DNA from: Porphyromonadaceae bacterium
GTDB taxonomy: Bacteria; Bacteroidota; Bacteroidia; Bacteroidales; Dysgonomonadaceae
Assembly: GCA_022840285.1 (NCBI GenBank)
Contig: JALHIE010000011.1
Span: 12,381-41,459, forward strand
Length of the DNA stretch: 29,079 nucleotides
Direction of reading: 5' to 3'
Below the pieces are notes generated by a model. It was not told where the DNA came from. It worked only from the letters and a program-made list of their open reading frames with translations, and did no database searches. Every line of letters begins with the position of its first letter. Within the stretch, counting starts at the first letter, position 1. The translations under genes were made by a program, and so were the position numbers. This document shows, one piece after another, positions 24,894 to 29,079 of the stretch.

Positions 24894-24901
24894 CAAAGAT
24901 A
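24894..24901 (-). promoter_or_regulatory. -7 box facing the M28 remnant
   Basis: Minus strand TATCTTTG, exact TAnnTTTG, 20 nt before the ATG at 24874. The promoter seems intact although the gene behind it is broken. Confidence 0.5.
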
Positions 24902-24943
24902 CGCATATGCTTTTTGTCAACGGGGTTTGTTGAAAAAAAATTG

Positions 24944-24951
24944 TACATTTG
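24944..24951 (+). promoter_or_regulatory. -7 box of the winged-helix gene
   Basis: TACATTTG, exact TAnnTTTG, 20 nt before the ATG at 24972. A TTTG at 24926-24929 is only 14 nt upstream, so the -33 element is uncertain. Confidence 0.5.
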
Positions 24952-24971
24952 GTTTTTTAAACTGAAAACGT

Positions 24972-26027
24972 ATGACACCTTCCGAACTGCTCCATATCCG
25001 CCTTTACAACCAGTTGCTCTCTATGCATGCTCTGACGGAACCCCGGGAGGTAGTAGCCTGGATGGGTGCGATGCAGTCGCAGGCGCTGGAGATGGCTAAG
25101 TGGGCTATCGGGTCGCGCCTGAAGCAAAGCACGGCAAAAGAGATTACCGCCGCCCTCAACCGGGGCGAGATGATCCGGACTCATATCCTGCGTCCTACGT
25201 GGCATTTCGTGGCTGCGGAGGATCTGCGTTGGATGTACGGGCTTTCCTATCCACGGCTGAAGCCGGTCTACCGCTCCTACGCGAAGATGCTGGGTGCCGA
25301 TGAATCCCTGTTATACGGACTTATACCTCTCATTGAGGAATTGCTCTCGGGTGGCAGGCATCTCTCCAAACAGGAGTTGGGTAGTGCCCTGGCAGAGAAA
25401 CGTGTGGCCCTCGATGACAATCACCTCTCCATGCTGCTCTCCTTTGCGGAGCTGGAGGGAGTTATCGTGAATGGTGAGCTGGACGGCAACCGGCAGACTT
25501 TCACGTTGCTTGAAGAGTGGGTGCCTTATCTTCCGGCTATATCACGTGAAGACGCATTGTCACGGTTGGCAGGGAGATATTTCTCCAGTCACGGCCCCGC
25601 GACCCTACAGGATTTCACCTGGTGGTCGGGCCTGACGGTCACCGAATGCCGGCAGGCTATGGAGATGATCCGTGCCGGTTTCATCCGGGAAACAATTGAC
25701 GGAAAGGAGTGCTGGATGCCAAGCGATATCCAGACACCTCCTTCCGATTTTGTATCGGCACGGCTTTTGGCTCCCTTCGATGAGTTCGTGGTGAGTTATA
25801 AGGATCGCTCTGAACTGATCGAAGAGGCCCACTACGGAAAAGTGATCACTAAAAACGGAATTTTCTTGCCCACCATCATGCTTGACGGCAGAATCATCGG
25901 TTCCTGGAAAAAGAGCACGAAGAAAAACGTACCCCGTATCACCCTCACTTTCTTCGGGGAGATGCCCAAAAAAACCCTCTCTCTTTTTCAGCCGGAAGTG
26001 GAGCGGGTGGAGAAGTTTTATACTTGA
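24972..26027 (+). CDS. Winged-helix DNA-binding protein, AlkZ/YcaQ-like (HTH_42)
   Basis: 351 residues. The N-terminal part carries GAMQSQALEMAKWAIGSRL with a QxQ motif (Q35-S36-Q37), the position of the catalytic QxQ/QxD in AlkZ-type DNA glycosylases, and IRTHILRPTWHFVAAEDLRW, the conserved TWH segment. Later come ARYFSSHGPATLQDFTWWSGL-like winged-helix repeats (residues about 195-220) and APFDEFVVSYKDRSEL near the C terminus. AlkZ enzymes unhook interstrand crosslinks or remove alkylated bases; many homologues have no tested activity. A repair role here is inference. It has its own promoter, divergent from the M28 remnant, and converges with the methyltransferase across a 65-nt gap in which I see no strong terminator. 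Confidence 0.8.
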   Translation: MTPSELLHIRLYNQLLSMHALTEPREVVAWMGAMQSQALEMAKWAIGSRLKQSTAKEITAALNRGEMIRTHILRPTWHFVAAEDLRWMYGLSYPRLKPVYRSYAKMLGADESLLYGLIPLIEELLSGGRHLSKQELGSALAEKRVALDDNHLSMLLSFAELEGVIVNGELDGNRQTFTLLEEWVPYLPAISREDALSRLAGRYFSSHGPATLQDFTWWSGLTVTECRQAMEMIRAGFIRETIDGKECWMPSDIQTPPSDFVSARLLAPFDEFVVSYKDRSELIEEAHYGKVITKNGIFLPTIMLDGRIIGSWKKSTKKNVPRITLTFFGEMPKKTLSLFQPEVERVEKFYT

Positions 26028-26092
26028 TGATACTTATTGAAAGCTTTTCTTGAAGCCGATAACGGTAAGCAGGTACCCTCCGTCAAATGATC

Positions 26093-26866
26093 TCAGATCT
26101 TCCTACCGATATAGAAGACATATCCGTAGTACTCCTTGTATTTGTCATACAGCGATTTTTCGCGACGTTGCTCCCGGACCAGCATCTCGGCCGTGGGGTC
26201 GCCCGCATGCTGCTGCAGGAACATCTCCTGTACGGCAACCTGCGGAGCATAGAAATGGTCGGTCCAGCAGTTTTCCGGCAGGATAAAGGTAGCTACGGGG
26301 ACATAGCCTGCTTCCTCCACCTGTGCCACCTTATGGGAGATGGTGTCGATTTCCGGATAGGCATCCATCCAGAAATCGTGGATCTCGGCAGGACGTTCCA
26401 CCGTGAACCAGGAAGCTTCCGATATGGCAATGTACCCGCCTCTCTTCAGCAGTTTCCGCCATTCGTTCAATCCTTTTTCAAAACCGATATTGTAAATCGA
26501 CCCTTCCGACCAGATCAGGTCCAGCCCCTCCTCCTTAAATGGAAGAGAAGCCATATCTCCGGTGATTCCTTTCACCCGGTCCTGCAGGTTGTGTTCGGCC
26601 GCATTCCGGTTAAAGAGATCGATAAAGAGGGGGAAGAGGTCGATACCGGTGATCTGCCCCGGGCAGTGTTGTGCCAGTGTCATGGTCTGTCCCCCTGTTC
26701 CGCAGCCGATATCGGCGATGCGGGCAGTGTCGGCAAGCGGCTCAATGAAGCTGAGTGCCTTCAGCGTTACTTCGGGACTTCCCGGTCCCTGTCGTTCAAG
26801 GTTGGTGAAATATTCACAGATCAGGTTGAAGTCGAAGTCGTGTATAGAAATGTTTTCGTTGCTCAT
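26093..26866 (-). CDS. Class I SAM-dependent methyltransferase
   Basis: 257 residues. Motif I is IADIGCGTGGQTMTLAQ (50-66), with the acidic residue D76 closing strand 2 (QITGIDLFPLF) and motif II near DLIWSEGSIYNIG. The fold is that of the Methyltransf_11/25 group of small-molecule methyltransferases. The C-terminal part (PENCWTDHFYAPQ, REQRREKSLYDKYKEYYGYV) is shared by a Bacteroidetes family of unknown substrate. No neighbour reveals a pathway. No TAnnTTTG box was seen upstream of the ATG at 26866. Confidence 0.85.
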   Translation of the reverse strand: MSNENISIHDFDFNLICEYFTNLERQGPGSPEVTLKALSFIEPLADTARIADIGCGTGGQTMTLAQHCPGQITGIDLFPLFIDLFNRNAAEHNLQDRVKGITGDMASLPFKEEGLDLIWSEGSIYNIGFEKGLNEWRKLLKRGGYIAISEASWFTVERPAEIHDFWMDAYPEIDTISHKVAQVEEAGYVPVATFILPENCWTDHFYAPQVAVQEMFLQQHAGDPTAEMLVREQRREKSLYDKYKEYYGYVFYIGRKI

Positions 26867-26938
26867 GATGTTTTTGAATAATGTGGTGATATAACAACTG
26901 TTACTCCGGCAGGAATCTGCCCGATAAAAACTGAGGGA

Positions 26939-26966
26939 TAACCTTTGGCTGCTTGCGCAAAGGTTA
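26939..26966. repeat. 9-bp perfect inverted repeat
   Basis: TAACCTTTG (26939-26947) and CAAAGGTTA (26958-26966) around a 10-nt loop. It lies 73 nt upstream of the methyltransferase start and before the recombinase remnant. It may be a terminator or a site left at the edge of an inserted element. Confidence 0.5.
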
Positions 26967-27054
26967 TTTACTTCACCCGATCCGTAGTGCTCTTAAACAT
27001 CCAAACGTGTTAGCGGCGATAAAGATAACAGGTTTTTTTATCAAAAAAAATAAA

Positions 27055-27147
27055 ATGAATCGTCTTTTTGGGAGTTTTTCGGCATTCAACCGTTATTGGC
27101 AGATTGATGGAGAGGTGAAAAAGGAATTGGTGAAATTCCTGGATTAA
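27055..27147 (+). pseudogene. Orphan C-terminal tail of a tyrosine recombinase
   Basis: The last 30 codons of an open frame ending at 27147 read GSFSAFNRYWQIDGEVKKEL and VKFLD. This is the pattern of the end of Bacteroidetes tyrosine integrases, GSKAFARYxxIDxxMKKxLV, where the Tyr is the nucleophile. Nothing upstream in the frame resembles the catalytic domain, so it is a 3' scrap. The partial integrase at 27919 belongs to the same broad family; this tail could come from an earlier related element. Short match, so the call is moderate. Confidence 0.5.
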
Positions 27148-27184
27148 AAATAATAACGATATTCAATGTAAAATATAATATTCT

Positions 27185-27617
27185 ATGAATCCGCTACTTG
27201 ATTTTGGTATTATTCCGATAGATTACACCTCGTTGCGAAGTATTTATCCTACCCGCAAATCATTAAATGATAAAATTTCTGATTTAGAAAAACAGGGTGC
27301 AATTATTCGATTAAAAAGAGGGCTGTACGTCGTTTCTCCTCAAATTTCAAAGAAACTCGTGTCCACAGAGCTGATTGCCAATCATCTTTATGGACTTTCG
27401 TATGTATCAATGGAAAGTGCGTTACGGTTAGCTACATATCGTGTCCTGCGAATTATTACTCCATTGGAATTTCGCCAGTCGTTCAAGAGGATTACGCTTT
27501 TCTGATTGCCTCGCCCGAAAAGGCGTTGTGTTGTCATTTATTAAAAATTCGGACGAATTGGAAATTTGGTCGAATGAGTACTTTTTACAGTTGACGGATA
27601 GGGTGAGATTTGAGTAA
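27185..27617 (+). pseudogene. AbiEi-type antitoxin/regulator, frameshifted and internally deleted
   Basis: The N-terminal 80 residues are well preserved: DFGIIPIDYTSLRSIYPTRK, then ISDLEKQGAIIRLKRGLYVV (winged helix of the AbiEi antitoxin N-terminal domain) and LIANHLYGLSYVSMESAL. The frame then degrades and stops at 27505. In another frame, EDYAFLIASPEKALCCHLL (about 27490-27545) is the conserved later block, and a third frame continues to a TAA at 27615-27617. About 80 residues of the usual middle are missing. No AbiEii-type nucleotidyltransferase toxin follows, so the type IV toxin-antitoxin pair is not functional here. Confidence 0.7.
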
Positions 27618-27674
27618 AACGCATTCATTTTTATATCAACGGTTAATGGCTGGTTGTACGCTATGGCACAATAG

Positions 27675-27711
27675 CAAAACTCTAATTGACTGATAATCAA
27701 TTAGAGTTTTG
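27675..27711. terminator. Perfect 15-bp stem-loop, possible bidirectional terminator
   Basis: CAAAACTCTAATTGA (27675-27689) and TCAATTAGAGTTTTG (27697-27711) are exact complements around a 7-nt loop. The stem has A-rich and T-rich flanks in both directions, so it could stop transcription from either side. It lies between the broken antitoxin and the integrase; an att-associated role is also possible. Confidence 0.55.
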
Positions 27712-27860
27712 TATTTAAAGTACCCAGAGCCGGTTTTGACAAGCCCAAAATAAGGAAAACATATAAGATTGAAAAAGAACGATAATTATTTGATATATAG
27801 AGATTAATGATTGAATATGCTTGATTATGTTTGGATGCTATTTGGGTACTTTTCCAAAAA

Positions 27861-27879
27861 TGCGGACAAATTGCGGACA
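27861..27879 (+). repeat. Paired 8-bp direct repeats upstream of the integrase
   Basis: TGCGGACA occurs at 27861-27868 and again at 27872-27879, 11 bp apart, one helical turn. The surrounding DNA is AT-rich, so the GC-containing repeats stand out. They could be arm-type integrase sites or part of an attachment region. Confidence 0.4.
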
Positions 27880-27918
27880 CGGAGATCCTGTTTTTTCGAG
27901 GAATAATCTTACCTTTGA

Positions 27919-29079
27919 AGAAATGTTGACCGCAAGCGTTGGGGAAAGAAAAATGACATCAATATTCCTTTAATACAGGGAGAAGATAGAGAGCTGTTAC
28001 TTGAAAAACGCTCTAAACTCAAAGCTCTGACGGATTACCTCGAAAATATAATAAACACAAGCGAGGACAAGAATACAATAGATAGACCCTACATTGAAAA
28101 AGAAATAAAGAAGTTTCATAAACCAACACGAAAAAACGTTGCTCCCAGAGAAGAATCCTTCTTTGATGTGATGGGAAAATATCTTTCCACTCACAAATTA
28201 TCCGTAGCACGCCAAAAGAATTTCAAAGTAATAATGCGAAGTTTACGCCGTTTTGAGTTATTCAAGAAAAAAGAAGGACATAGAGGATTTAAGATGTCAT
28301 TCGCCAACTTATCAGTAGATATGTTACGCCAGATTGAGGACTTTCTTGGTAACGAAAAAGATGCGTTCCTGAAATACCCTGATATTTACGAAGAGATTCC
28401 ATATTCGACTAAAGTAGCCGTTAAAACACCAAAAAGAAAACGTCCACCTCGGCTGGATGAGAGCGGTAATGAAATTCCCAAAGGTATGCCTAAGCCTCGT
28501 GGACAAAATTCAGTCGCAGATATGATGCTCCGCTTCCGCAGTTTCATTATTTGGGCGAACGATAACGGGTATACCACAAATAATCCGTTCAAACATTTTA
28601 CTATCGGAGAAATCATTTACGGGACACCCATATATATTACTAATAGGGAGCGGAACAGGCTTTTGGAAACTGATTTGTCCGATAACAAAGAATTGGAAAC
28701 CCAGCGTGATATTTTTGTTTTTCAATGTTTAATAGGCTGTCGGGTCAGTGATTTGTATAAAATGACTTATAAAAGTATTATCGATGGCGCTATTGAATAT
28801 ATTCCGAGAAAAACAAAAGAGGACAGGGCGATAACAGTTCGTGTACCGTTAAATGATACAGCCAAACGACTAATAGCCAAGTATCAGGATTATGAAAGAG
28901 GAAGTCTTTTCCCATTCAATACGGAGCAGGACTATAATCGAAAGATAAAAGAAGCTTTCAAAAGGGCGGGACTTGACCGTATGGTTACGGTTCTTGACCA
29001 ACAAACCCGTGAGGAAATTCAAAAACCTTTATACGAGGTGGCTTCCTCTCACATGGCGAGACGTAGTTTCATTGGGAAT
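27919..29079 (+). CDS. Tyrosine recombinase/integrase, partial (3' end outside window, N terminus damaged or unresolved)
   Basis: The frame is open from a TGA at 27916-27918 to the window end, 387 codons. It begins NVDRKRWGKKNDINIPLIQG, which fits the end of an arm-binding domain. The core-binding domain follows (FFDVMGKYLSTHKLSVARQK, SVADMMLRFRSFIIWANDNG). In the catalytic domain, box I arginine is in LIGCRVSDLYKM (codon 28741-28743) and HxxR is in SSHMARRSF (H at 29050, R at 29059). The tyrosine nucleophile lies beyond the window. No ATG exists in frame before the core domain. An ATG at 27860 in the next frame would join it if one A were added near 27921, so a frameshift is likely. Low GC marks it as acquired DNA. 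Confidence 0.75.

Noticed and set aside
26953..27147. Independent small gene of 64 codons
   Set aside because: Starts at a non-ATG codon, and only its last 30 residues resemble a protein, namely an integrase tail.
1..29079. tRNA, rRNA, CRISPR array or complete insertion sequence
   Set aside because: No regularly spaced repeats, no transposase, no rRNA-like blocks, and no cloverleaf noticed by eye. A dedicated tRNA scan was not possible.

Overview
The window looks like a chromosomal segment of a Bacteroidota bacterium, most likely order Bacteroidales. Three things point there. Promoters carry the Bacteroidetes -7 box TAnnTTTG. Ribosome binding sites are weak. The gene content is typical: a complete Na+-NQR operon, a large DUF2723 membrane protein, a DUF1080/Gfo-Idh pair, a DoxX/MauE-type fusion (BT_3928-like), and a BlaI/M56 pair. 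A genus cannot be named from this alone.

Layout. 1-1394 (+): the 3' end of an ECF-type sigma factor, joined by an ATGA overlap to a protein with an inner-membrane segment and a C-terminal beta-barrel. 1396-7429 (-): nqrABCDEF in canonical order, coding for the sodium-pumping NADH:quinone oxidoreductase, with a promoter about 100 nt upstream of nqrA. 7602-13859 (-): a run of DUF2723 GT-C-like glycosyltransferase, polysaccharide deacetylase, Tat-exported Gfo/Idh/MocA oxidoreductase and DUF1080 hydrolase. The last two fit a periplasmic 3-keto-glycoside route. 14171-19745 (+): housekeeping genes, namely ndk, an M23/LysM peptidoglycan peptidase, a duplicated DUF1599 protein, a DoxX/MauE-type membrane protein, tpiA, a SPOR-like exported protein and folE. 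19760-21562 (-): typA. 21717-24369 (+): a BlaI-family repressor and an M56 (BlaR1-like) sensor peptidase, with AT-rich dyads in front that may be the operator.

From 24370 the window becomes a decayed or accessory area. There is a wrecked M28 peptidase gene abutting the M56 stop, an intact AlkZ-like winged-helix protein, and an intact SAM methyltransferase. After that the DNA becomes visibly AT-rich: an orphan C-terminal tail of a tyrosine recombinase, a frameshifted AbiEi-type antitoxin without its toxin, a 15-bp perfect stem-loop, paired 8-bp direct repeats, and a tyrosine recombinase whose N terminus looks damaged and whose 3' end lies beyond the window. I read 26.9-29.1 kb as a repeatedly used integration site with scars of older elements.

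I found no rRNA, CRISPR array or complete insertion sequence, and recognised no tRNA by eye. No clearly new multi-gene system is evident. The most promising leads are the M56 protein with two ExbD-like C-terminal repeats, the periplasmic DUF1080/Gfo-Idh pair beside a GT-C enzyme, and the layered remnants near the integrase.
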